NCBI GenBank assembly: GCA_029881635.1
Contig: JAOUMG010000107.1
Location: forward strand, 1-6,769
Origin: Paracoccaceae bacterium
GTDB taxonomy: Bacteria; Pseudomonadota; Alphaproteobacteria; Rhodobacterales; Rhodobacteraceae
Direction: 5' to 3'
Length of the DNA stretch: 6,769 nt
The notes beneath the pieces were generated by a model. It ran no database searches, was not told the DNA's origin, and worked only from the letters and a program-made list of their open reading frames with translations. Of this stretch, positions 1 to 6,406 are shown piece after piece (within the stretch, counting starts at the first letter, position 1; each line of letters opens with the position of its first letter). A program made the position numbers and the translations under genes.

Positions 1-1
1 C

Positions 2-817
2 GCGCCAACAGTAATCCGCGTCAAAGGTATCGCCGACCTGAAACGGGAAATCTTCGGCCCTGTGTTGCATATCGCCACCTTTGCCTCCGAAGATCTTCAA
101 AAGATAATCAATGATATTAACGCAACGGGTTACGGCCTGACCTTCGGGCTTCACACCAGGATTGACAGCCGTGTTCAGGAAGTGACCGAGGCGCTTCACT
201 GCGGCAATATCTATGTCAACCGGAACCAGATCGGTGCCGTCGTCGGCTCCCAGCCGTTTGGTGGTGAAGGGCTTTCGGGTACCGGCCCCAAAGCGGGCGG
301 ACCGGAATATCTGGCCCGCTTCAAAGCCGCAAAACCCGTACCTGAAGCAGACATGGCCGATGGAAAAGCCGATGTTGGCCATATTCAAACTGCACTCAAC
401 AAGCCCACTACACCCGGCGCACTTCACCAGATAGACCTTCCCGGTCCCACCGGCGAATCCAACCGGCTGACACTGATAGCCCGCGCGCCTTTCCTATGCC
501 TCGGGCCGGGGGCGGAGACCGCCGCGGAACAGGCAAAGACTGTCAACCGGCTGGGCGGTATCGCCATTACCGTCGACGGTCGCCTGCCCGCCGCCGCGCT
601 GACCACGCTCACCGGTTTTGCCGGGGTGCTTTTTTGGGGGCCAGAGGCGACCGCGCGCGACTACACCATGGCACTCTCCGAACGTTCCGGGCCAATCCTG
701 CCATTGATCACGACGCTGCCCGACCTTGGGCATGTGGCCCTTGAACGGCATGTCTGCGTCGATACCACCGCTTCGGGTGGCAATGCCCAGCTTTTGGCCG
801 AGGCTGGTTCCACTTGA
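2..817 (+). CDS. putA: PutA, C-terminal part (5' end outside window)
   Basis: This is the 3' end of bifunctional proline catabolism protein PutA, which oxidises proline to glutamate through a flavin-dependent proline dehydrogenase and an NAD-dependent glutamate-semialdehyde dehydrogenase (ALDH). The open frame enters at base 2 and gives 271 visible residues. The first ~105 are the end of the ALDH domain: EIFGP (16-20), NRNQIGAVVGSQPFGG (73-88) and GTGPKAGGPEYL (93-104), all typical of PutA. The ALDH catalytic Cys and the proline dehydrogenase domain lie upstream, outside the window. Residues ~155-265 form an extra C-terminal domain ending in ERHVCVDTTASGGNAQLL (248-265). It resembles the ALDH-superfamily-like domain and conserved C-terminal motif of the longer PutA forms (types B/C), which supports ALDH activity and substrate channelling. 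An internal GTG at 62 opens the frame but is not the start. I see no N-terminal DNA-binding region, so I cannot say whether this PutA also acts as a repressor. Confidence 0.95.
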   Translation, partial: APTVIRVKGIADLKREIFGPVLHIATFASEDLQKIINDINATGYGLTFGLHTRIDSRVQEVTEALHCGNIYVNRNQIGAVVGSQPFGGEGLSGTGPKAGGPEYLARFKAAKPVPEADMADGKADVGHIQTALNKPTTPGALHQIDLPGPTGESNRLTLIARAPFLCLGPGAETAAEQAKTVNRLGGIAITVDGRLPAAALTTLTGFAGVLFWGPEATARDYTMALSERSGPILPLITTLPDLGHVALERHVCVDTTASGGNAQLLAEAGST

Positions 818-825
818 CGTTACAG

Positions 826-864
826 CGCGGATCGGAAAGCGTGGCACCATGTTTCCGATCCGCG
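826..864 (+). promoter_or_regulatory. Perfect 13-bp hairpin over the rhomboid start site
   Basis: The sequence CGCGGATCGGAAA (826-838) is followed after 13 bases by its exact reverse complement TTTCCGATCCGCG (852-864). In mRNA this would be a 13-bp stem with a 13-nt loop. The only plausible Shine-Dalgarno of the rhomboid gene (GGAAAG, 834-839) lies almost wholly in the left arm, the ATG (849-851) is at the end of the loop, and the right arm encodes residues 2-5. No run of T follows the right arm, so a standard Rho-independent terminator for putA is unlikely. The visible geometry suggests translational control of the rhomboid and GFA genes. A protein-binding operator (arm centres 26 bp apart) or an attenuator is also possible. 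Function is inferred; the repeat itself is directly seen. Confidence 0.55.
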
Positions 865-1589
865 ATCATAACCCGTCCGAACGCACACCCTTCGTCACCT
901 ATGCGTTGATTGCACTGAACATTTTGGTGTTCCTCCTGCAACCTTCGGTCAATGGCGACCAGATGGCGCTGGCAGGATTCTGGCGCGATTGGGCGATGAT
1001 CCCTGCAGCAGTGACCCAAGGCGGCGAATATCAGGGCATTCTGACCTCCATGTTCCTCCATGCCGGGTTGATGCACCTTGGCGGCAACATGCTTTTCTTG
1101 TGGATATTCGGCGATAATCTGGAAGATCAGATGGGCCATTTCGGCTTTGCCGCATTCTACCTTGCGACCGGCATTGCCGCCGCTTTGGCCCATATCGCCG
1201 CCGATCCCGGATCGGTTATCCCGACGGTCGGCGCCTCTGGCGCCATTGCCGGTATCATGGGGGGGTATCTGCTGCTTTTTCCCAAGGCCAAGGTCGATGT
1301 TCTTTTGATCTTCATTGTCTTCTTCAGAGTATTCAGCATTCCTGCTTGGCTCGTCTTGGGAATATGGTTCGGCCTTCAGGTCATCGGCGGTTTCGGGGCA
1401 CCCGCGGCCGAAGGCGGCGTGGCTTATTGGGCGCATGCTGGCGGGTTCTTGGCCGGGGTGATCTTGACCCTGCCGCTGTGGTTGCGCCGTGGTGCGGCGG
1501 GTTTCTGGCGACGCACCCATGGGCATCCGCCGCATCCGGATGCCGAATACACGGCCACCAACATTCCTCTGGTCCGAAGGAAACGCTGA
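849..1589 (+). CDS. Rhomboid family intramembrane serine protease
   Basis: A 246-residue inner-membrane protein with all the marks of an active rhomboid protease, which cleaves transmembrane segments of membrane proteins within the bilayer. The motif HLGGNMLFLWIFGD (76-89) carries the oxyanion-site His76 and Asn80. GASG (128-131) holds nucleophile Ser130, and YWAHAGGFLAG (193-203) holds the partner His196. Hydrophobic segments lie at about 15-31, 64-88, 98-118, 127-145, 149-163, 166-182 and 192-211, matching a six- or seven-helix rhomboid. The basic tail (213-246) is presumably cytoplasmic. I chose ATG 849 because MFPIRDHNP is the usual N-terminus of this subgroup. The frame is open further upstream (ATG at 726), but those codons lie within putA and encode nothing rhomboid-like. 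The gene starts 31 bp after putA and its ribosome-binding site sits in a strong hairpin. The natural substrate cannot be read from sequence. Confidence 0.93.
   Translation: MFPIRDHNPSERTPFVTYALIALNILVFLLQPSVNGDQMALAGFWRDWAMIPAAVTQGGEYQGILTSMFLHAGLMHLGGNMLFLWIFGDNLEDQMGHFGFAAFYLATGIAAALAHIAADPGSVIPTVGASGAIAGIMGGYLLLFPKAKVDVLLIFIVFFRVFSIPAWLVLGIWFGLQVIGGFGAPAAEGGVAYWAHAGGFLAGVILTLPLWLRRGAAGFWRRTHGHPPHPDAEYTATNIPLVRRKR
1576..1581 (+). promoter_or_regulatory. Shine-Dalgarno site that fixes the GFA-family start
   Basis: GAAGGA lies 9 bases before ATG 1591 and within the last codons of the rhomboid gene. The GFA frame is open back to 1489, where another ATG exists, but only ATG 1591 has a good site at the right distance. 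It also gives a protein of the normal family length. Confidence 0.6.
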
Positions 1590-1590
1590 C

Positions 1591-1977
1591 ATGCGACCCG
1601 AGGTCAACTCCCCCCACCGGCTAACATGCCATTGTGGTGCCGTGGAACTGTCGGTGACACTGACAGACGGTCTGAACACCGCCCGGCGCTGCGACTGTTC
1701 ATTTTGCGCGCGCCGCGGCGCGGCCGCAGCCACGGTGCCACTAGACGGGCTTAACATCGTCAGAGGTGCAGAAAACCTGACGCTTTATCAATGGAATACC
1801 GGAACGGCCAAGCATTATTTCTGCAAAACCTGCGGGATCTACACACACCACCAGAGGCGATCAAACCCGAATGAATACGGCGTCAATGTCGCCTGCCTCG
1901 AAGGGGTCAACCCACGCGATCTGGGCGAGATCGACTGGTCTGACGGCATCAATCACCCCTCTGACAGGGTCACCTGA
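1591..1977 (+). CDS. GFA-family zinc protein (CENP-V/GFA domain)
   Basis: A 128-residue protein of the glutathione-dependent formaldehyde-activating (GFA) family, small soluble zinc proteins. All seven family cysteines are present: CHC at 13-15, C34-D-C36-x2-C39 and C78-x2-C81. In the characterised GFA enzyme the equivalent cysteines bind one structural and one catalytic zinc. The segment NEYGVNVACLEG (94-105) is also typical of the family. Most members have no proven substrate, and the formaldehyde/glutathione role of the founding member should not be assumed here. No glutathione-dependent formaldehyde dehydrogenase gene is adjacent. The start codon comes one base after the rhomboid stop, so the two genes are almost certainly co-transcribed and probably translationally coupled. 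The gene converges on the thiolase gene with 5 bp between stop codons. Confidence 0.87.
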   Translation: MRPEVNSPHRLTCHCGAVELSVTLTDGLNTARRCDCSFCARRGAAAATVPLDGLNIVRGAENLTLYQWNTGTAKHYFCKTCGIYTHHQRRSNPNEYGVNVACLEGVNPRDLGEIDWSDGINHPSDRVT

Positions 1978-1986
1978 ACCTGTCAG
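1961..1986. terminator. Small inverted repeat at the convergent gene junction
   Basis: CTGACAGG (1961-1968) is repeated in inverted form as CCTGTCAG (1979-1986) with a 10-base loop. The GFA stop codon is in the loop and the thiolase stop codon is in the right arm. The position is right for a bidirectional terminator serving both converging transcripts. However, neither side is followed by a T-run and the stem is only 8 bp, so termination is only a weak inference. Confidence 0.3.
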
Positions 1987-3182
1987 GCTCGTAACGCCAC
2001 CGCCACGCCCTGCCCTACGCCAACACACATGGTGGCCAGCGCGGCGCCCCGCCCGCGCAACGACAAATCCAGTGCTGCAGACCCGATAATCCGCGCGCCG
2101 GACATCCCCAAGGGATGACCAAGAGCAATTGCACCGCCATTCGGGTTGACGCGCGCGTCGTCATCTGCAACCCCAAGTTCGCGCAACACCGCCAGCGCCT
2201 GCGCCGCGAACGCTTCATTGAGCTCGATAACGTCGAACCCGGCGACATCCAGACCGAGTGCCGCACAAAGTTTCCGCGCCGCAGGCACCGGCCCGATGCC
2301 CATGACCCGCGGTGCGACCCCTGCACTGGCAGCGCCCAGCACTTCGGCCAGCACCTTCAACCTGTAGCGCTTGACCGCGGCCTCCGACGCAATCAGGAGC
2401 GCTGCCGCCCCGTCATTGACACCCGACGCATTGCCCGCCGTCACCGTCCCGCCTGCCTTAAACGGCGTGGGCAAGGCAGAAAGGGCGGCGAGGCTGGTTT
2501 CACGCGGGTGTTCGTCCCGCTCGACAAAGGCCGTACCGGCTTTGCCGGTTTTGACCGTTACCGCGCAAATCTCGCGCGCCAACCTGCCCGAGGTCTGCGC
2601 CGCCTGCGTTTTTTGCTGGCTGGCCAGTGCAAATGCATCCTGATCGGCGCGTGACACGGAATATTCGGCGGCAACGTTCTCTGCCGTTTCGGGCATCGTA
2701 TCGACACCGTGGGCGGCCTCCATCGCCGGATTGACAAACCGCCAGCCGATTGTCGTGTCGTATATCTCGGCCTGTCTTGAATAGGCCGTGCCGGGTTTTG
2801 GCTGCACGAAGGGCGCGCGCGACATGCTTTCGACACCACCGGCAATCACCAGATCGGCCTCGCCCGCCCGGATCGCCCGCGACGCCGCCACAACCGCGTC
2901 CATCCCCGAGGCACACAGCCGGTTCACCGTCACCCCTGGCACCGTTTCGGGCAATCCTGCCAAAAGCGCCGCCATCCGCGCCACATTGCGGTTATCCTCA
3001 CCTGCCTGATTGGCACAACCCAGGATCACCTCATCGCAGGCTTCCCAGTCGACATGCCCCTGCCGCGCCATCAGCGCCCGTATCGGTATTGCCGCCATAT
3101 CATCTGTTCTGACGCCTGCCAATGCCCCGCCATATCGACCGATGGGCGTGCGGACATAGTCGCAGATGAAGGCACGGGCCAT
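1983..3182 (-). CDS. pcaF: 3-oxoadipyl-CoA thiolase (PcaF/PaaJ type)
   Basis: A 399-residue cytosolic thiolase that cleaves 3-oxoadipyl-CoA with CoA to succinyl-CoA and acetyl-CoA, the last step of the beta-ketoadipate, phenylacetyl-CoA and aerobic benzoyl-CoA routes. The active-site elements are complete: nucleophile Cys90 in NRLCASGMD (87-95), NEAF (322-325), His356 in [14 protein letters not shown] (349-362) and the general acid-base Cys386 in MCVGVGQG (385-392). Several stretches look closer to PcaF/PaaJ than to plain acetoacetyl-CoA thiolases: [16 protein letters not shown] (55-70), DTTIGWRF in the middle, and [12 protein letters not shown] before NEAF. The length is normal for the family. 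The ATG at 3182 is preceded by AAAGGA at a 6-base spacing. This is the last gene of the minus-strand operon, 3 bp after the RidA-like gene. A general biosynthetic acetyl-CoA acetyltransferase is the less likely alternative. Confidence 0.9.
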   Translation of the reverse strand: MARAFICDYVRTPIGRYGGALAGVRTDDMAAIPIRALMARQGHVDWEACDEVILGCANQAGEDNRNVARMAALLAGLPETVPGVTVNRLCASGMDAVVAASRAIRAGEADLVIAGGVESMSRAPFVQPKPGTAYSRQAEIYDTTIGWRFVNPAMEAAHGVDTMPETAENVAAEYSVSRADQDAFALASQQKTQAAQTSGRLAREICAVTVKTGKAGTAFVERDEHPRETSLAALSALPTPFKAGGTVTAGNASGVNDGAAALLIASEAAVKRYRLKVLAEVLGAASAGVAPRVMGIGPVPAARKLCAALGLDVAGFDVIELNEAFAAQALAVLRELGVADDDARVNPNGGAIALGHPLGMSGARIIGSAALDLSLRGRGAALATMCVGVGQGVAVALRA

Positions 3183-3185
3183 GGT

Positions 3186-3587
3186 CTATCCTTTGCTCAG
3201 AACGGCAGTTGCCTCGATTTCGATCAGCGCGCGGTCCTCGATCAGCCCTGCCACCACCACGACCGACATCGTTGGAAAATGCCGCCCAAGCACGCGCCGG
3301 TAAGCTTCGCCGACCTCACGCTGGCGGGCGAGGTATTCGCGCTTGTCTGTAACGAACCAGGTAAGGCGCGTCAGGTCTTCGACCCGGCCCCCCGCGGCCG
3401 CAACCACCGCCACGATGTTGCGCAGGGCCTGTTCCATCTGATCGACGAAATCATCCGTCTCAAACACCTGCGCCGCCGTCCAGCCGATTTGCCCGCCCAC
3501 ATAAAGCGTGCCGTCGTCGGTCAGCATTCCGTTGGCATAACCCTTTGCCGGGGCCCAGCCCTCGGGATTAATCATTTGGTGGGTCAT
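3186..3587 (-). CDS. RidA/YjgF-family protein lacking the catalytic arginine
   Basis: A 133-residue protein of the RidA (YjgF/YER057c/UK114) family, small trimeric cytosolic proteins. Canonical RidA hydrolyses reactive enamine/imine intermediates such as 2-aminoacrylate. Family features are NPEGW (7-11), GYANG (16-20), LYVGGQIGW (28-36), the amphipathic helix around 46-65 (QALRNIVAVVAAAG-type), and IEIEATAV (122-129). The key arginine of canonical RidA (Arg105 in E. coli, in VEVARLP) aligns with Gly114 here (VVVAGL), and the following loop appears one residue longer. The protein therefore belongs to a Rid subgroup unlikely to have classical imine deaminase activity. Its start overlaps the thioesterase stop in ATGA (4 bp), with GGGAGA (3594-3599) six bases upstream. 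The position between a thioesterase and a thiolase suggests a role with an aromatic or acyl-CoA intermediate; the reaction is unknown. Confidence 0.9.
   Translation of the reverse strand: MTHQMINPEGWAPAKGYANGMLTDDGTLYVGGQIGWTAAQVFETDDFVDQMEQALRNIVAVVAAAGGRVEDLTRLTWFVTDKREYLARQREVGEAYRRVLGRHFPTMSVVVVAGLIEDRALIEIEATAVLSKG
3189..3194 (-). promoter_or_regulatory. Shine-Dalgarno site of the thiolase gene inside the RidA-like gene end
   Basis: AAAGGA on the minus strand, 6 bases before the thiolase ATG, is formed by the last two sense codons (Lys-Gly) of the upstream RidA-like gene. A ribosome finishing that gene stops right on this site, which favours coupled translation. Confidence 0.55.
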
Positions 3588-3991
3588 TGCAGGTCTCCCA
3601 GATAAGGTGTCACTTTCGCGCGCATGTCATCCTGCCAAGGGCGGGGACGGCCATCCGGCCCGGTGTGCACAAGGGTGGCGCGGCAATTGAACCTGTCCTC
3701 GCCGTCCGTGACCCCGGTGATGCGAAAATCCAGACTGCTGCGCCCCAACCGTTCAACAACCAACCCCAACACCAGCTGGTCGCCATGTCGGCTTGGCGCG
3801 GTAAAAGTCGTGTCGATCCGCACTGTTGGAACGCCACCGGTTTTCATCAATTCATGAAATGGCAGTTCCAGTGCTTCGCCAAAAAAAGCCTCGACACAGT
3901 CATTGATCATCTCGAAATAGCGCGGATAAAAGACGATCCCTGCAGGGTCGCAATGCTTGAACAATACCTTTTGCGGATAGGTGAATGCCAT
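3584..3991 (-). CDS. Acyl-CoA thioesterase, 4-hydroxybenzoyl-CoA thioesterase family (hotdog fold)
   Basis: A 135-residue single hotdog-domain thioesterase. HCDPAGIVFYPRYFE (13-27) is the active-site signature of the 4-hydroxybenzoyl-CoA thioesterase (4HBT) family, with Asp15 at the position of the catalytic Asp and the long hotdog helix following. TTFTAPSRHGDQLVLGLVVE and the FRITGV / CRATLVHTG strands match the rest of the fold. The length is normal for the family. Proteins of this type hydrolyse aromatic or short acyl-CoA thioesters. In an aromatic-CoA operon a likely job is to free CoA from accumulated or dead-end thioesters; this is inference, and YbgC-like acyl-CoA thioesterase activity is an alternative. 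The start is 3 bp after the livF stop, with a G-rich possible ribosome site (4000-4004) 8 bases upstream within livF. The end overlaps the RidA-like start in ATGA. Confidence 0.9.
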   Translation of the reverse strand: MAFTYPQKVLFKHCDPAGIVFYPRYFEMINDCVEAFFGEALELPFHELMKTGGVPTVRIDTTFTAPSRHGDQLVLGLVVERLGRSSLDFRITGVTDGEDRFNCRATLVHTGPDGRPRPWQDDMRAKVTPYLGDLQ

Positions 3992-3994
3992 CCT

Positions 3995-4684
3995 TCAGAC
4001 CCCCAGATACTGATCGGTGATGTCGGAGGTCAGCCCTCCCAGAGGGCCGGACCAGACCGTCGATCCCCGCTCGATGATTGCGGCACTGTCAGCCACTGCC
4101 GACAGCTCCTTCAGCGATTTATCGATCACGAGAATGGCCAGCCCTGTCTCACGCTTCAGCGTCGCCACCGCTGCCCAGATTTCCTGCCGCACGATCGGGG
4201 CCAACCCTTCGGTCGCCTCATCAAGGATCAATAGCTTCGGATTGGTCATCAGCGCGCGGCCAATTGCCAGCATCTGCTGTTCGCCGCCTGACAAGGACGC
4301 CGCCCATTGATCGCGCCGTTCCTCCAGCCGGGGGAATAGCCCCGCAATCCGCGACCTGTCCCAATGCCCTGGCCGAGCCGCAGCAATCAGGTTTTCTGCG
4401 ACCGTCAGATTGGGAAAACACCGCCGCCCTTCAAAAACCGGCCCGATCCCCATCTGCGCCGCCTTATGGGCGGATACGCGGGCCAGATCGCAACCGTCAA
4501 AGACGACTTTTCCCGACCGCACCGGCAGCAAACGACAGATCACCTTGACCGTAGTCGATTTGCCCATGCCGTTGCGGCCCATCAGTGCCAGTACCTCGCC
4601 CTCGGCCAGATGCAGCGACACATCAAAAAGCGCCTGCGAAGCCCCGTAAAACGCCGTGACGCTGGTCAGTGACAGCAAACTCAT
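3995..4684 (-). CDS. livF: Branched-chain amino acid-type ABC transporter ATPase, LivF family
   Basis: A 229-residue ATPase subunit of a Liv-type (HAAT family) importer, attached to the inner face of the cytoplasmic membrane and pairing with LivG. It has Walker A GRNGMGKST (36-44), the LivF-type FEGRRCFPNLTVAENL segment (84-99) in place of a normal Q-loop, signature LSGGEQQ (131-137), Walker B LLILDE (151-156, Glu156 catalytic) and D-loop EGLAP (159-163). The switch loop is odd. LivF proteins normally have VEQN, and LivG VEHD, but here it reads IDKS (187-190), with Lys189 at the H-loop position. The start overlaps the livG stop in ATGA. The family name refers to branched-chain amino acids, but close homologues also carry aromatic acids, amides and urea. 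The neighbouring catabolic genes make an aromatic acid more likely here. Confidence 0.92.
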   Translation of the reverse strand: MSLLSLTSVTAFYGASQALFDVSLHLAEGEVLALMGRNGMGKSTTVKVICRLLPVRSGKVVFDGCDLARVSAHKAAQMGIGPVFEGRRCFPNLTVAENLIAAARPGHWDRSRIAGLFPRLEERRDQWAASLSGGEQQMLAIGRALMTNPKLLILDEATEGLAPIVRQEIWAAVATLKRETGLAILVIDKSLKELSAVADSAAIIERGSTVWSGPLGGLTSDITDQYLGV

Positions 4685-5430
4685 GCCTCTTCCCCAAGAT
4701 AGGCGCGGCGCACTTCCGGGTTCTTGCGGATGACATCCACGGTCCCCGTGGCAATCACCTCACCGTAGACCAGCACAGAAATCCGGTCGGCCAGCGCGAA
4801 AACCGCATCCATATCATGTTCCACCAGCAATATCGGTGCCTCGGCACGCAACCCGTCAAGGAACCCGGTCAGCGCCTTTGACCCCGCAGCCCCCAACCCC
4901 GCCATCGGTTCATCCATGACAAAGGCCTTTGGCGACAGTGTCAGCGCGACGGCCACCTCCAACTGGCGGCGCTGCCCGTGTGACAGATCCGAGGTGCGCT
5001 GCATCCTTTTTTCAGCCAGCCCCACCCGAACCAGCGCCGCCTCGGCCCTGTCGCGCAATGCACCGCCCGCCAGCGCCCGCCCGACAATACGGTAAGGGTT
5101 TCCTGCGGCCCCCAGCGCACCCAGAACCGCATTTTGCAAAACCGTATCTTCCATCGCCAGGGTCGAGATCTGAAAGGTCCGCCCCAGCCCCCGCCTTGCA
5201 CGTTGATAGGCGGCCAGCCCAGTCACATCCTCGCCCCGAAACAGCACCCGACCGGTATCCGGCCGCAGCCCCCCCGCAATCTGTTTGATCAGCGTCGATT
5301 TACCCGCGCCGTTCGGCCCGATCAGCGCATGAATTTCACCTGGGCGCAGGTCGATCGAGATATCCTTGCTCGCCGTCAACGCGCCAAAGCTTTTGGAGAT
5401 ACCCTTGGTGGCCAGAACGGGTTCAGTCAT
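4681..5430 (-). CDS. livG: Branched-chain amino acid-type ABC transporter ATPase, LivG family
   Basis: A 249-residue second ATPase of the Liv-type importer. It has a complete set of motifs: Walker A GPNGAGKST (38-46), Q-loop GRTFQ (83-87), signature LSHGQRRQ (149-156), Walker B FVMDE (170-174) and switch histidine His205 in VEHD (203-206). The LSHGQ form of the signature and the C-terminal NPEVRRAYLGEE tail are typical of LivG. It would form the heterodimer with LivF that drives the LivH/LivM channel. If LivF's switch loop is weak, this subunit supplies the intact histidine. The ATG is preceded at 6 bases by GGGAGG (5437-5442), the best ribosome-binding site in the window. The gene overlaps the end of livM by 8 bp (ATGACTGA) and the start of livF by 4 bp. 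Confidence 0.94.
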   Translation of the reverse strand: MTEPVLATKGISKSFGALTASKDISIDLRPGEIHALIGPNGAGKSTLIKQIAGGLRPDTGRVLFRGEDVTGLAAYQRARRGLGRTFQISTLAMEDTVLQNAVLGALGAAGNPYRIVGRALAGGALRDRAEAALVRVGLAEKRMQRTSDLSHGQRRQLEVAVALTLSPKAFVMDEPMAGLGAAGSKALTGFLDGLRAEAPILLVEHDMDAVFALADRISVLVYGEVIATGTVDVIRKNPEVRRAYLGEEA

Positions 5431-6406
5431 GTGCTGCCTCCCGCCCGGCGATCAGCCCGATGATCCCGCCGCGTGCGAAGAGCACGATGATCAACAGCAG
5501 CAATCCTAGATATACATGCCAAAATTCAGACAACCCGCCCAGTACATGTTCCAGCAAGATGAAAAGAACCGCCCCGACCACCGGCCCGAAAAGCCGCGCC
5601 ACACCGCCTAGGATGACAAAGATCATGATCTCGCCGCTGGTCTGCCAGCTGAACATCGTCGGGCTGACAAACCGGTTGAGATCGGCAAATAGCGCACCCG
5701 AGAGGCCGGTGATCATACCGGAAATGACAAACGCCATGAGCCTGAGCCGAAAGGGCTGAATGCCCACCGTCTCTACCCGTTCCGCCGATTGCCGCGCGGC
5801 ATTCAGCGCAAGACCAAAGGCTGACCGCGCCAGCATCGCCGAAAAACCCAGCGCCAGTATCAGAATGACCAGACAAAGCCCGTAGAACTGGATCGGCACC
5901 AGCGTGTTCAGCCCCGGAAACCCGTTGCGTACATAGATCGACAGCCCGTCTTCGCCGCCATAGGAAGGCCAACTGATGGCAAAATAGAAAAACATCTGCC
6001 CGAAGGCGAGCGTGATCATGATGAAATAGGCGCCCGAAGTTCGCAAACTCAGCGCCCCGATCACAAGTGCGGCCAACCCGGCGGCGACAATGGCCACCAG
6101 CCAGATCACGGGCATGAACTTTGTCCCCTCGATCAGGAAGGGAGACATCAGGATTGGCTCGTAACTCTGTGCGTGGCTTGCCAGAATTCCCATCGCATAG
6201 CCACCGATCCCGAAAAAGGCCGCATGACCCAGACTGATCAAACCGCCCATTCCGAGCACGATGTTCAATCCGACGCCCGCGAGCGCCAGAATAGCCGCAC
6301 GTGTGGCCAGCGTGATGTAAAACGGCTCGTCCACCAAATGGGCCCAAAGCGGCACGATCACCAGCGCACCGATCATCGCGGCGTTGAACATTTGTTCCCG
6401 GTTCAT
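5423..6406 (-). CDS. livM: Branched-chain amino acid-type ABC transporter permease, LivM family
   Basis: A 327-residue inner-membrane permease that with LivH forms the substrate channel of the importer. LivM signatures are GLISLGHAAFFGIGGYAMG (55-73) and ITLAFGQM (131-138). The cytoplasmic coupling loop that contacts the ATPases is LNAARQSAERVETVGIQPFR (201-220). Hydrophobic segments lie at about 9-25, 31-52, 60-77, 99-121, 126-145, 174-195, 222-240, 259-288 and 297-320, giving eight to ten membrane spans. The length is usual for LivM, with no fused ATPase domain. The start at 6406 overlaps the livH stop in ATGA; a G-rich stretch (6414-6417) upstream is a weak ribosome site. A second Met (residue 6) could be the start, but the overlap favours the first. 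Substrate is not determined by the sequence. Confidence 0.93.
   Translation of the reverse strand: MNREQMFNAAMIGALVIVPLWAHLVDEPFYITLATRAAILALAGVGLNIVLGMGGLISLGHAAFFGIGGYAMGILASHAQSYEPILMSPFLIEGTKFMPVIWLVAIVAAGLAALVIGALSLRTSGAYFIMITLAFGQMFFYFAISWPSYGGEDGLSIYVRNGFPGLNTLVPIQFYGLCLVILILALGFSAMLARSAFGLALNAARQSAERVETVGIQPFRLRLMAFVISGMITGLSGALFADLNRFVSPTMFSWQTSGEIMIFVILGGVARLFGPVVGAVLFILLEHVLGGLSEFWHVYLGLLLLIIVLFARGGIIGLIAGREAAHD
5437..5442 (-). promoter_or_regulatory. Strong Shine-Dalgarno site of livG inside livM
   Basis: GGGAGG on the minus strand, 6 bases before the livG ATG, lies within the last codons of livM. It confirms the livG start at 5430 and the 8-bp overlap between the two genes. Confidence 0.6.

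Noticed and set aside
814..845. A possible sigma-70 promoter (TTGACG at 814-819) before the rhomboid gene.
   Set aside because: No recognisable -10 element occurs 16-18 bases downstream, and the hexamer overlaps the putA stop codon; too weak to report.
726..848. An N-terminal extension of the rhomboid protein from ATG 726.
   Set aside because: It would overlap putA by about 90 bp, adds residues unlike any rhomboid N-terminus, and the family start MFPIRDHNP falls at 849.
1489..1590. A longer GFA-family protein starting at ATG 1489 inside the rhomboid gene.
   Set aside because: The extra 34 residues are not GFA-like, and only ATG 1591 has a well-placed ribosome site.
708..1757. A 349-codon open frame on the minus strand opposite the rhomboid gene and the flanking gene ends.
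   Set aside because: It shows no recognisable domain, is low-complexity and rich in Arg, Gln and Pro, and lies antisense to well-supported conserved genes. Long antisense frames are common in GC-rich DNA.
2115..2654. Plus-strand open frames of up to 179 codons opposite the thiolase gene.
   Set aside because: They are antisense to a complete, motif-verified thiolase and show no domain of their own.
3587..4234. A 215-codon plus-strand frame opposite the thioesterase and livF genes.
   Set aside because: It is a shadow of two overlapping conserved genes, with no recognisable motif or good ribosome site.
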